Shown: positions 46,960 to 55,828 of the stretch, piece after piece
How positions within the stretch are numbered: the stretch's first letter is position 1
How the letters are laid out: every line of letters starts with the position of its first letter
Assembly: GCA_003241785.1 (NCBI GenBank)
Contig: QFPW01000008.1
Coordinates: 62,001-126,000 of the forward strand
From: Rhodovulum sulfidophilum
Lineage (GTDB): Bacteria > Pseudomonadota > Alphaproteobacteria > Rhodobacterales > Rhodobacteraceae
Direction of reading: 5' to 3'
DNA: 64,000 nucleotides
Position numbers and translations under genes: made by a program
The notes under the pieces: model-generated
Told to the model about the DNA's origin: nothing
The model's input: the letters and a program-made list of their open reading frames with translations, nothing else
The model's database searches: none

Positions 46960-47141
46960 CGGGCTTCCGTCTTTTGGGCCGAGCGTCGAGGCCCGGTCGG
47001 TCACGTGCGCGTTAACTGTTCGATGCGGTCAACTGGCAGACCAACCGACGGGAAGTCCAAGACTTAAATTCGAATAGGCGAAAACCCGCCCAGCAGCGCT
47101 TGCGCGAGTATCGCGGGACTTCAGGCGAAAGAACCGCGGTT

Positions 47142-48080
47142 TCAGATGTTTTTAAGACTCTCGTGAACCGCCGTGCGAGCTGATTCGGTCAGGGCCGAAA
47201 CCGCCGAGAACGGGGTCGGGTAGCGATCGATCCGCGGGGCGAGTACCGCCGCCCCGACCGCGCCGAACGATTCGACGAGACGGGACTCCGCCCAGGCCCG
47301 CGCCCGCGCCCGGTGCCGCGCCTCCCCGACCCCGCCCCGGGGCGCGCGCGCCGCGATGAGGTCGAGCGCTTCCTCGACCCCCTCCCCCGTCGCGGAGGAC
47401 AGGATCGCGACCGCGGCGGGCTCCCCCTCCTCGGCGGCCAGCGACAGCGCGCCGCGCACGTCCGCCGCCGCGCGGCGCGCCGGCGCGCCCATGTCGCCCT
47501 TGGTGACGAGCACGACGTCGGGCATCTCCATCACGCCCGCCTTCATGAACTGCAGCGCGTCGCCCGAGCCCGGCTGGGCGCAGAAGACGACGAGATCGGC
47601 GCAATCGGCGATCTCGGTCTCGGACTGGCCGACGCCGACCGTCTCGACGATCACCCAGTCGAAGAGCGCGCGCATCAGGATCGCGGCGGGATAGGTGAGG
47701 TCGGCGAGCCCGCCGAGGCGCTTGCGCGCGGCCATCGAGCGCACGAAGACGCCCATGTCCTCGGGATCGGTCTCGATCCGGGTGCGGTCGCCGAGCAGCG
47801 CGCCGCCGGTCTTGCGCGACGAGGGATCGACCGCGATCACGCCGACGCTGAGCCCGCGCGCGCGGAGCCGCGCGATCATCGCGTTGGTCAGCGTCGACTT
47901 GCCCACGCCCGGGGGGCCGGTCAGGCCGAGCACCAGCCCGCCCGGGGCCTCGAAGGCGGCGTCGAGCAGGCCGATGAGCGTGGGATCGGCGGCGTCGGTC
48001 TCGAGCGCGGAGAGGCAGCGCGCGAGCGCCGCCTTGCCGCCCGCGCGGAGGGCGGCGAGGTCGGTCGGAAGGCGGGTCAT
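47142..48080 (-). CDS. meaB: MeaB-type GTPase chaperone of methylmalonyl-CoA mutase
   Basis: 312-aa SIMIBI GTPase (ArgK/MeaB) that guards B12-dependent acyl-CoA mutases. G1 is GPPGVGKS (55-62); AVDPSSRKTGGALLGDRTRI, ETVGVGQSETEIAD (G3) and VTKGD (G4) are typical. The ATG overlaps the ppdK stop as ATGA, so it is translated with the PPDK-like protein although no mutase gene is in the window. Confidence 0.93.
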   Translation of the reverse strand: MTRLPTDLAALRAGGKAALARCLSALETDAADPTLIGLLDAAFEAPGGLVLGLTGPPGVGKSTLTNAMIARLRARGLSVGVIAVDPSSRKTGGALLGDRTRIETDPEDMGVFVRSMAARKRLGGLADLTYPAAILMRALFDWVIVETVGVGQSETEIADCADLVVFCAQPGSGDALQFMKAGVMEMPDVVLVTKGDMGAPARRAAADVRGALSLAAEEGEPAAVAILSSATGEGVEEALDLIAARAPRGGVGEARHRARARAWAESRLVESFGAVGAAVLAPRIDRYPTPFSAVSALTESARTAVHESLKNI

Positions 48081-50704
48081 GCGTCGGCGCCGGCCTCCGC
48101 GTGGACGTCGCCGACCAGGATCGTCGCCTGGGCCGCCGCGAGCCGGGCGATCGGCACCCGGTAGGGCGAGCAGGACACGTAGTCGAACTTGGCGAGCCGG
48201 CAGAACCGGACCGAGGACGGGTCGCCGCCATGCTCGCCGCAGAGGCCGAGCTTGAGGCGCGGATTGTTCGCCCGGCCGCGGCGCGCGGCGATCAGCATGA
48301 GCTCGCCCACCCCCTCGACGTCGAGCGTGTGGAACGGGTCCTCGTGGAACACGCCCTGGTTCACGTAGTCGCGCATGAACCGGCCCGCGTCGTCGCGGCT
48401 GAGGCCATAGGTCATCTGCGTCAGGTCGTTGGTGCCGAAGGAGAGGAAATCGCTCACCTCGGCGAGATCGCCGGCGCGCAGCGCCGCCCGCGGCGTCTCG
48501 ACCATGATCCCGAGCGAATAGGTGAGCTTGCTCCCCTGCTCGGCCTGCACCGCGCGGGCGACCGCGTCGATGCGCGCCTTGATGAGCTCGACCTCGCGAT
48601 AGGCCGAGACGAGCGGGATCATCACCTCGGGCACCACCGCCTCGTGCGAGTCGCGGTTGACCGCGATCGCCGCCTCGAAGATCGCGCGCGCCTGGGTCTC
48701 GTAGATCTCGGGCATGGTCACGCCGAGCCGCACGCCGCGCTTGCCGAGCATCGGATTGACCTCGGCGAGCTCGGTCGCCCGGGCAACCACCTGCGACACC
48801 GGCAGGCCCATCGCATCGGCGAGATGCGCGATCTCCTCCTCGCCATGCGGCAGGAATTCGTGCAGCGGCGGGTCGAGCAGCCGGATCGTCACCGGCATGC
48901 CGCGCATGATCGAGAAGATCTCCTCGAAATCCGCGCGCTGCATCGGGAGCAGCCGCTCGAGCGCCGCGCGGCGCTCGGCCGGCGTGTCGGCGAGGATCAT
49001 CTCGCGCATCACGGTGAGCCGGGCGGGATCGAAGAACATGTGCTCGGTCCGGCAGAGGCCGAGCCCGTCGCATTTGAAATCGCGCGCGACGCGGCAATCG
49101 GCCGGCGTGTCGGCGTTGGCGCGCACGCCGAGGTCGCGCGCGTCGTCGGCCCAGTCGAGCAGTTCCGCGAGCGCGCCGCCGAGATCGGGCGCCACCATGC
49201 GCGGGGCGCCGGCGAGGACCTGGCCCCGGGTGCCGTCGATGGTGATGAGCGCGCCCTCGTGCAGCACGCGGGAATCGGGCGTGACGAGCCGGCGGTTCTC
49301 GACGTCGAGGCGCAGGTCGCTCGCGCCCACCACGGCGGGAAGGCCGAGCCCGCGGGCGATCACCGCCGCGTGGCTGGTCATGCCGCCCCGGATCGTGAGC
49401 ACGCCCTTCGCCGCGTGCATGCCGCGCACGTCCTCGGGCCCGGTCTCGAGCCGGACGAGGATCGTCTCCTCGCCCTGCGCCGCCGCCTGCAACGCCGCCT
49501 CGGAGGTGAAGACCATGTAGCCGGTGGCGGCGCCCGGGCTCGCCGGCAGGCCGCCGCCCCAGACGTCGCGCGCGGCGGCGGGGTCGATCTGCGGATGGAG
49601 GTGCTCGACCAGGTTGCGCGGCTCGACCCGGAGCAGTGCCTGGCGCCGAGTGATCGCGCCCCGGTTGGCGAGATCGACCGCGATCCGCACCGAGGCGCGG
49701 GCGTTGCGCTTCGCCGGCAGCGCGTCGACGAGCGCGACGGTGCCGTTCTCGAGCATGAAATCGAGCTGGCAGGCGTCGCCGAGCCCGTCGGCCGCGCGGG
49801 TGGCATAGTCGCGGAGCGCCATCAGCGCGGGCGGGCACAGCTCCTCGAGCGACGGCTGCTCGGCCCCCTCGCGCTTGTCGGCGCGGGTGAGCCGGCCGAC
49901 GCGGCGCGAGCCGGGCGGGCTGACCGCGCGCTGCTTCTGCGCGAGAAAGACGCCCTGGCAGGCCGGCGCGCCGGTCCTGCCGTCGACGGTCTGGACATGG
50001 CCCGCGCCGCTGACCCCGGGGCCGATGCCGAGCGCCAGCTCCTGGACGACGAGGCCGAGCCCGCCCTCGGCCGGGGCGCCCTTGGCCTCGCGCAGGATCC
50101 GCGCCGACGGCCGGTCCCAGGCATGCGCCATGGCCCGCGCGACGCCCTCGAGCTGGTCGGAGGCGGTGTCAGGAAAGGGCTCGCCGGTTTCCTCGGCGTA
50201 GTAGGCGAGCATTTCGTCGGTCACCGCGCGCATGCCCCTGGCCTCGCGCGGGGCCGAGCCGAGATGGCGTTGCGCGATGAGCTCGAATTCCTCGGGATCG
50301 ACGCCGTGCACGGTGAGCGCGTAGGTCGAGATCAGCCGGGCGTAGAGCTCGCGCGCCGTCACGACGCCGATCCGCGCCTCGAGCGCCGGCAGGGACGCGG
50401 TGGTGATCCCGATGTTGAGCATCGCGTTCGGACCGCCCCAGGAGCGTTCGCGCGGGCTCGGCCTCAGGCAGAGCAGCCGGTCGGGCGCCGAGGGCGCGGG
50501 CAGCTTCGGCATCGGCCCGCCCTCGGCGAGCGCGCGGACGCAATCGGAGGAGAGCGCGGCCCCCGGCGGCACCGGCAGGCCGAGCGCGGTCAGCCGCGCC
50601 AGCACATGCGCGCGCGCCCCGTGCACCTCGACGCGAACCGCCGCCCCGGCGTCGAGACCGACGACGGCGTCAGGGCCGAGTTGTATGATCTCCTGCGGTT
50701 TCAT
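48077..50704 (-). CDS. Pyruvate phosphate dikinase-like protein with degenerate ATP-grasp half
   Basis: 875 aa. The swivelling phosphohistidine domain (TIRGGMTSHAAVIARG, His445) and the PEP/pyruvate barrel (GLCRTEHMFF, LDPPLHEFLPH, GTNDLTQMTYGLSRDD, CGEHGGDPSS with Cys822) are intact. The N-terminal nucleotide-binding half (1-340) aligns only loosely: the GGKGANL lysine loop reads EVHGARAHV, SVRSGA reads LCLRPSPR, and FLQTRNGKR reads LVDALPAKR. It may be a true but divergent dikinase or a PEP-dependent phosphotransfer protein that no longer uses ATP. Start at 50704; the upstream extension crosses a hairpin. Confidence 0.82.
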   Translation of the reverse strand: MKPQEIIQLGPDAVVGLDAGAAVRVEVHGARAHVLARLTALGLPVPPGAALSSDCVRALAEGGPMPKLPAPSAPDRLLCLRPSPRERSWGGPNAMLNIGITTASLPALEARIGVVTARELYARLISTYALTVHGVDPEEFELIAQRHLGSAPREARGMRAVTDEMLAYYAEETGEPFPDTASDQLEGVARAMAHAWDRPSARILREAKGAPAEGGLGLVVQELALGIGPGVSGAGHVQTVDGRTGAPACQGVFLAQKQRAVSPPGSRRVGRLTRADKREGAEQPSLEELCPPALMALRDYATRAADGLGDACQLDFMLENGTVALVDALPAKRNARASVRIAVDLANRGAITRRQALLRVEPRNLVEHLHPQIDPAAARDVWGGGLPASPGAATGYMVFTSEAALQAAAQGEETILVRLETGPEDVRGMHAAKGVLTIRGGMTSHAAVIARGLGLPAVVGASDLRLDVENRRLVTPDSRVLHEGALITIDGTRGQVLAGAPRMVAPDLGGALAELLDWADDARDLGVRANADTPADCRVARDFKCDGLGLCRTEHMFFDPARLTVMREMILADTPAERRAALERLLPMQRADFEEIFSIMRGMPVTIRLLDPPLHEFLPHGEEEIAHLADAMGLPVSQVVARATELAEVNPMLGKRGVRLGVTMPEIYETQARAIFEAAIAVNRDSHEAVVPEVMIPLVSAYREVELIKARIDAVARAVQAEQGSKLTYSLGIMVETPRAALRAGDLAEVSDFLSFGTNDLTQMTYGLSRDDAGRFMRDYVNQGVFHEDPFHTLDVEGVGELMLIAARRGRANNPRLKLGLCGEHGGDPSSVRFCRLAKFDYVSCSPYRVPIARLAAAQATILVGDVHAEAGADA

Positions 50705-50761
50705 TGCAGCGCAGCATAGCCCGCTTTCCGGAACCGGCAAAGTGAAACATAAGTGCCATGA

Positions 50762-50786
50762 AACCGCCATCCTTGGAATGGCGGTT
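50762..50786 (-). promoter_or_regulatory. Perfect 9-bp hairpin in the ppdK leader
   Basis: AACCGCCAT (50762-50770) pairs with ATGGCGGTT (50778-50786), 7-nt loop, ~58 nt upstream of the ppdK ATG. No T-run on the minus strand. It may be an end signal for the glyS message or a leader element for ppdK; it also contains a GGAAC...CGGTT pair by virtue of its palindrome. Confidence 0.5.
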
Positions 50787-50864
50787 CCGAACTAAATCCC
50801 TCAAGCTCCTGAAATGGCGTCCCTTCGGTCGCCGGGGCCCCTTATATCGCCATGCGAGCACGAC

Positions 50865-50880
50865 CGCGACCTTGGTCGCG
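50865..50880 (-). terminator. Short hairpin directly after glyS
   Basis: CGCGACC/GGTCGCG beginning 2 nt after the glyS stop, without T-run. Weak as an intrinsic terminator; ppdK follows on the same strand after 177 nt. Confidence 0.35.
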
Positions 50881-50881
50881 A

Positions 50882-53134
50882 TCAGCCCTCGATTGCCGAA
50901 AAAATCGCCACCTGATTCATCACCGCCCGGATACGGTTCAGCAGGCAGAGCCGGTTGCGCCGGATGATCGCGGAGGGCGCGTTGACCACGGTCGTGTCGA
51001 AAAAGGCGTCGATCGGCGCGCGCAGCCCAGACAGGGCCGTCATCGCCGCGCCGAAATCCTCGCGCGCCAGCGCCGGCGCGATCGCCGCCTCCGCCGCGTC
51101 GAGCGCGTCGAAGAGCGCGCCCTCCTCCGGCGTCTCGGCGAGCTTCGGCTCGGGCGGCAGCGAATATTCGACGCCGTCCCTCTTCTCCTCCGCCTCGAGA
51201 ATGTTCACCGCGCGCTTGTAGCCCTGGAGCAGGTTCGCGGCGTCGCGGGCCTCGAGGAAGTCGTTGAGCGCGCGAACTCGCGCGACCAGCAGCGTCAGGT
51301 CATCCTGGCCTCCGAGCTGGAAGGCCGCGTCGATGGCATCGTGACGGATGCCCTGGTCGCGGAGGTAGACCTTGAGGCGGTCGGCGAAGAACGCGAGGAG
51401 ATCGACGACATTCGCCTGTTCGAACGGATCGTAATGCAATGTCAGACGCCGCTCCGCCCTCTTTTCAACCGGCACGGCATCGTACATCGCCCGCATCTCG
51501 ACATATTTTCCCGATGCGATAAGCGATTGTCCTTCATGGATGGACGCGATTAGATCGCTCTCCATTCGCGAACCATGATCGGCGATCAGCCGGCCGATGT
51601 TCAGGCGAAGTGCGTTCTCGAGCACCAGGCGGATAACTCCCAGCGCCGCCCTTCTCAGCGCGAAGGGATCCTTGCTCCCCGTCGGCTTCTCGTCGATCGC
51701 CCAGAAGCCGGTCAGCGTGTCGAGCTTGTCGGCGAGGGCCACCGCCACGGGCACAGGCTCCGAGGGCACGAAATCCGAGGGGCCGAGCGGCGAATAGTGC
51801 TGCTCGGCGGCCAGCGCCACGGCGCCATCCTCGCCGGCCTTCTCGGCGTAGTACTTGCCCATGACGCCCTGGAGCTCGGGGAATTCATAGACCATCTGGC
51901 TCGCGAGATCGGCCTTGGCGAGCTTCGCCGCGCGCTCGGCGAGCTCCGGATCGGCGCCGACCAGCGGTGCTAACTCGCGGGCGAGCGCGGCGATCCGGGC
52001 GATCCGGGCGCCCTGGGTGCCGAGCTTGTTGTGGAAGGTCACGGTGTCGAGCTTGGCCGCCATCTCCCCGAGCGGCGTGCGAAGGTCGTTCTCCCAGAAG
52101 AAGACCGCGTCCGACAGCCGGGCGGCGAGCACCTTGGCGTTGCCCGCCAGCACCGCCGCGCCGCCGTCCGCCGTCTCGCGGTTGGCGACGACGACATAGC
52201 CGGTGACGCGCCCCGTTCCGGGATCGCGCACCGAGAGGAATTTCTGGTGCTCCTTCATCGAGGTCGAAAGCACCTCGGGCGGCAGGTGCAGGAAGCGCTC
52301 CTCGATCCGGCCCATCAGCACCACCGGCCATTCGACGAGGCCCGCGATCTCGGCGAGCAGGCCCTTGTCCTCGATCACCTCGAGCCCCTGGGCGAAGGCG
52401 AGCTGGGTGGCGTCGTGCCAGATCTTCTCGGCGCGGTCCTGCGCGTCGAGGATCACGAAGCCGCGGGAGAGCTTCGCCTCGTAATCCTCGAAGGAGGAAA
52501 CCGCGAAGGCGTCGGGCGCCATGAAGCGGTGGCCGCGGCTCAGGTTTCCGGCGGGGATTCCGTCGATCTCGAACGGCACCACCTCGGCGCCGGCCTCGGT
52601 CGTCAGCACGCAGAGGATCGAGCGCAGCGGCCGGACCCAGCGCAGCGTGCCGGCGCCCCAGCGCATCGACTTCGGCCAGGGGAAGGCGCGGATCACCGCC
52701 TCGACCGTCTCGGCGACGATCTCGGCCGCCTCGCGGCCCGGACGCTCGATGAGGGCGAAGAACACCTCGGCCTTCTTCTCGGCCCGCAGCTCGACGCGCA
52801 CGCCCGGGATCGCGATCGCCTCGACCGGACCGGCCGCCATCGCCGCCGCCTCGGCCTCGGGGGCGCCGATGGCGCGCAGGAAGCCCTCGCGCGCCTTCGC
52901 GGGCGCGTCGGCGCGCGGGCCCTTGCGCTCCTCGCGGCGCAGGGCCGAGCGCTCAGCCAGCCCCTCGATCGCGAGCGTGAGCCGCCGGGGCGTCGCGAAA
53001 GCCGCCGCGTGGCCGTAGGTCAGGCCGCGCTCGACGAGCCCGTCGGTGACGAGCCTGCGCAGGTCCTCCGCGGCCTTGCCCTGCATGCGCGCCGGGATTT
53101 CCTCGGAGAAGAGTTCGAGCAGAAGATCGGGCAT
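50882..53134 (-). CDS. glyS: Glycyl-tRNA synthetase beta subunit
   Basis: 750 aa, starting MPDLLLELFSEEIPARMQ, the invariant opening of bacterial GlyS. ATPRRLTLAI, VEWPVVLMG, LPPEVLSTSMKEHQKFL and FALRRAALGVIR are family motifs; the C-terminal anticodon-binding region ends in LCLLNRIRAVMNQVA. It forms the alpha2-beta2 enzyme with GlyQ. Unusually, gltS lies between it and the glyQ-DUF6446 pair, ending 8 nt before this start. Confidence 0.96.
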   Translation of the reverse strand: MPDLLLELFSEEIPARMQGKAAEDLRRLVTDGLVERGLTYGHAAAFATPRRLTLAIEGLAERSALRREERKGPRADAPAKAREGFLRAIGAPEAEAAAMAAGPVEAIAIPGVRVELRAEKKAEVFFALIERPGREAAEIVAETVEAVIRAFPWPKSMRWGAGTLRWVRPLRSILCVLTTEAGAEVVPFEIDGIPAGNLSRGHRFMAPDAFAVSSFEDYEAKLSRGFVILDAQDRAEKIWHDATQLAFAQGLEVIEDKGLLAEIAGLVEWPVVLMGRIEERFLHLPPEVLSTSMKEHQKFLSVRDPGTGRVTGYVVVANRETADGGAAVLAGNAKVLAARLSDAVFFWENDLRTPLGEMAAKLDTVTFHNKLGTQGARIARIAALARELAPLVGADPELAERAAKLAKADLASQMVYEFPELQGVMGKYYAEKAGEDGAVALAAEQHYSPLGPSDFVPSEPVPVAVALADKLDTLTGFWAIDEKPTGSKDPFALRRAALGVIRLVLENALRLNIGRLIADHGSRMESDLIASIHEGQSLIASGKYVEMRAMYDAVPVEKRAERRLTLHYDPFEQANVVDLLAFFADRLKVYLRDQGIRHDAIDAAFQLGGQDDLTLLVARVRALNDFLEARDAANLLQGYKRAVNILEAEEKRDGVEYSLPPEPKLAETPEEGALFDALDAAEAAIAPALAREDFGAAMTALSGLRAPIDAFFDTTVVNAPSAIIRRNRLCLLNRIRAVMNQVAIFSAIEG

Positions 53135-53142
53135 GGCGGGGC

Positions 53143-54354
53143 TCAGGGGGTTGCGAGATTGAGGAAGCCCTGCGTGACGAGGGCGTTGGCGATATCGACG
53201 AAGAGCGCCGACAGGAGCGGGATCACGATGAAGGCGGCCTGGCAGGGACCGTGCCGCTTGGTCACCGCGGTCATGGTGGCGATCGCGGTCGGGGTCGCGC
53301 CGATCACGAAGCTCGCATAGCCCGAGGTGATCACGGCGGCCTGGTAGTCGCGACCGAGCAGCCGGAAGACGAGCAGGACCGACAGCGCGACCGCGATCAG
53401 CGTCTGGATCACGAGCACGGTCAGGATCGTCCCCGCCATGCCGCCGAGCGCCCAGAGCCGGAGCGACATCAGCGAGACCGCGAGGAACACGCCGAGCGCG
53501 AATTCCGAGACCAGCGACAGCGTCGGCGTATGCGAGACCGGCTTGATGAAGGGCACCAGCGGGATGAGGTTGCCGATTACCATGCCCATCAGCAGGCAGG
53601 GCACGAAAAGCGGCAGGTTCAGCCCGAAATTGGCGATCGCCCGCTGCGCGAGGAAGCCGAGGGTCATGCAGACGAACAGCCAGAGCAGCGTGCGCATCAG
53701 CGCGTTGCGGGTGATCTCGCCGGTCGCGTAGCCGTCGGGCAGCCCGATGGCGTTGGCCTCGGTCTCGGCGGAGACGAGCCGGAAGCGCTTGATGAGCGAG
53801 CCCGCCATCGGGCCGCCGATCACGCTCGCCACGACGAGCGCGAGCGTCGCCATCGCGATCCCGACCTCGGGCGCCGCTTCGAGCCCGCGCGCCTGAAGCT
53901 CGGGCGTCCAGGCGATCACCGTGCCGTGGCCGCCGAGCAGCGCGGTCGAGCCGAGCACGGCGCCCATCCCGAGCGGAAGCCCGGTCACCAGCGCGGCGAG
54001 GCCGCCCACCAGCATCTGCGCCACGAGCAGCACCGCCGTGATCACGATGAGGATCGCGAGCGGCTTGCCCCCCTTCACGAGATCCGACAGCCGCGCGTTG
54101 AGCCCGATCCCGGTGAAGAACATCAGGAGCAGGAGATCGCGGGTATGGGTGTCGAAGCCGATCTCGGCGATCCCGGCGGCGTAGAGCCCCCAGGTGACGA
54201 GCGCGAAAAGGAGCCCGCCCGTGACCGGATCGGGGATGTTGAAATTCCTCAGCAGCGCGACGCGCTTGTTGATCGACTCGCCCGTGAGATAGACCACGAG
54301 GCCGACGGTGATCGCCATGAAATCGGGAAACTGGATCTGCGTCATCCGCGTCAC
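53143..54354 (-). CDS. gltS: Sodium/glutamate symporter GltS-type
   Basis: 403-aa inner-membrane carrier with about ten hydrophobic segments. FNIPDPVTGGLLFA, DLLLLMFFTGIGLNA and GSTALLGGHGTVIAW in half one, and ATPTAIATMTAVTKRHGP in half two are diagnostic for GltS. The start may be the GTG at 54354, which overlaps the upstream stop as GTGA, or the ATG at 54345. Its place inside the glyQ/glyS pair is odd for a glutamate carrier. Confidence 0.88.
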   Translation of the reverse strand: MTRMTQIQFPDFMAITVGLVVYLTGESINKRVALLRNFNIPDPVTGGLLFALVTWGLYAAGIAEIGFDTHTRDLLLLMFFTGIGLNARLSDLVKGGKPLAILIVITAVLLVAQMLVGGLAALVTGLPLGMGAVLGSTALLGGHGTVIAWTPELQARGLEAAPEVGIAMATLALVVASVIGGPMAGSLIKRFRLVSAETEANAIGLPDGYATGEITRNALMRTLLWLFVCMTLGFLAQRAIANFGLNLPLFVPCLLMGMVIGNLIPLVPFIKPVSHTPTLSLVSEFALGVFLAVSLMSLRLWALGGMAGTILTVLVIQTLIAVALSVLLVFRLLGRDYQAAVITSGYASFVIGATPTAIATMTAVTKRHGPCQAAFIVIPLLSALFVDIANALVTQGFLNLATP

Positions 54355-54794
54355 TCGTCCTTGAAGGCGGCGTTGAGCTGGCGCCAGAGATAGCCGCGCC
54401 CGTCCGGATAGACCGCGATCATCTGGTCGAACCCTTTCGGATCGTCGCGGGTCAGCGCGTAGGCGGTGGCGGCGCCCGAGGCGAGATCCCCGGTGAGCGC
54501 CGCGGTGTCGAAGCAGCGGAACCAGAAGGGCGGCGTCAGCGGCGTGGCGTCGGCCGCGGGCGCGAGCGTCGCGACCGCCGCCGGGTCGATCCGGAAGCAG
54601 CCGCGCAGCTTTAGCGGCGAGGAGCTGGAATCGATCCCGTCGTAATCGGCGACCGGCACGACCTCGCCCGCGATCCGGAGCGCCCCAACCCCCTTCTGCC
54701 GTTCGTAGAAGGCGAAGAACTGGGTGTAGATCAGCCCGGCCGCGAAGATCGCGAGGAAGACCAGAAAGCCCTGGACCAGCCGCTTGCCGTTCAT
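54351..54794 (-). CDS. Membrane-anchored protein of unknown function (DUF6446-like)
   Basis: 147 aa: one N-terminal membrane helix (LVQGFLVFLAIFAAGLIYTQF, ~6-27) and a periplasmic domain with two cysteines (KLRGCFRID, FWFRCFDTA) that may pair. It resembles the Rhodobacterales family I know as DUF6446, found beside glyQ. It starts 7 nt after glyQ and overlaps gltS by GTGA, so all three are co-translated. Function unknown. Confidence 0.75.
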   Translation of the reverse strand: MNGKRLVQGFLVFLAIFAAGLIYTQFFAFYERQKGVGALRIAGEVVPVADYDGIDSSSSPLKLRGCFRIDPAAVATLAPAADATPLTPPFWFRCFDTAALTGDLASGAATAYALTRDDPKGFDQMIAVYPDGRGYLWRQLNAAFKDE

Positions 54795-54801
54795 GGCCGG
54801 A

Positions 54802-55743
54802 TCACGCCGGGACGCCGGAGCGCCCCGCCTCGGTGGTCACGAAGGCGTCGGCGCAGGCCTTGGCGAGCGCGCGGACCCGGCCGATATAGGCCTGCCGCTC
54901 GGTCACCGAGATCACGCCGCGCGCGTCGAGCAGGTTGAAGAGATGGCTCGCCTTGATGCACTGGTCGTAGGCCGGATGCGCCATGACGATGGTCCGCCCC
55001 GCCTTGTCGGGCTGGGGCGTGTCGAGGATCCGGCGGCATTCCTTCTCGGCGTCCTCGAAATGGCCGAGCAGCATCGCGGTATCGGCGACGTCGAAGTTCC
55101 AGCGCGAGTATTCCTGCTCGGTCTGGCGGAAGACGTCGCCATAGCTGAGCGCGATCGGCGCGTCGGGATCGTTGAACGGCATGTCCATCACGTGGTCGAC
55201 GCCGAGCACGTACATCGCGAGCCGCTCGAGCCCGTAGGTGAGCTCGCCCGAGACCGGGTGGCAGTCGTGGCCGCCGACCTGCTGGAAATAGGTGAACTGG
55301 CTCACCTCCATCCCGTCGCACCAGACTTCCCAGCCGAGCCCCCAGGCGCCGAGCGTCGGGCTCTCCCAGTCGTCCTCGACGAAGCGGATGTCGTGCAGGC
55401 CGGTATCGATCCCGATCGCGTCGAGCGAGCCGAGATAGAGCTCCTGCAGGTCGGGCGGGCTCGGCTTGATCAGCACCTGATACTGGTAATAGTGCTGCAG
55501 CCGGTTCGGGTTCTCGCCATAGCGCCCGTCGGTCGGCCGCCGCGACGGCTGGACATAGGCCGCGGCCCAGGGCCGGTCGCCGAGCGCGCGCAGCGTGGTC
55601 GCGGGGTGGAAGGTGCCGGCGCCCACTTCCATGTCGTAGGGCTGCAGGATCGCGCAGCCCTTCGCCGCCCAGTAGGACTGAAGGCGCAGGATCAGCTCCT
55701 GGAAGGAGCGCGGCCGGGAAAGCGGCGTCGTCTCAGAGGTCAT
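54802..55743 (-). CDS. glyQ: Glycyl-tRNA synthetase alpha subunit
   Basis: 313-aa class II catalytic subunit. SFQELILRLQSYWAAKGC, QPYDMEVGAGTFHPATTLRALG, YVQPSRRPTDGRYGENPNR and GWEVWCDGMEVSQFTYFQQ are invariant GlyQ motifs. The ATG at 55743 gives the normal length; an in-frame extension of 20 residues upstream lacks family similarity. First gene of the glyQ-DUF6446-gltS-glyS run. No glycine riboswitch is seen upstream. Confidence 0.97.
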   Translation of the reverse strand: MTSETTPLSRPRSFQELILRLQSYWAAKGCAILQPYDMEVGAGTFHPATTLRALGDRPWAAAYVQPSRRPTDGRYGENPNRLQHYYQYQVLIKPSPPDLQELYLGSLDAIGIDTGLHDIRFVEDDWESPTLGAWGLGWEVWCDGMEVSQFTYFQQVGGHDCHPVSGELTYGLERLAMYVLGVDHVMDMPFNDPDAPIALSYGDVFRQTEQEYSRWNFDVADTAMLLGHFEDAEKECRRILDTPQPDKAGRTIVMAHPAYDQCIKASHLFNLLDARGVISVTERQAYIGRVRALAKACADAFVTTEAGRSGVPA

Positions 55744-55828
55744 CGCGGGGGCGTCCGGGTCGGTTTCGCCCGCTTCCTTAAGCACCCGCCCCCGGCCGGT
55801 CAATGCGAAGGAACCCGCCCCCGCCGGG

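Noticed and set aside
50705..50770. Longer in-frame start for the PPDK-like protein
   Set aside because: The 22 extra residues are translated from a leader hairpin region and lack family similarity; the ATG at 50704 is preferred.
55744..55828. Glycine riboswitch or T-box before glyQ
   Set aside because: The gap to trkH is only 85 nt and shows no matching conserved core.
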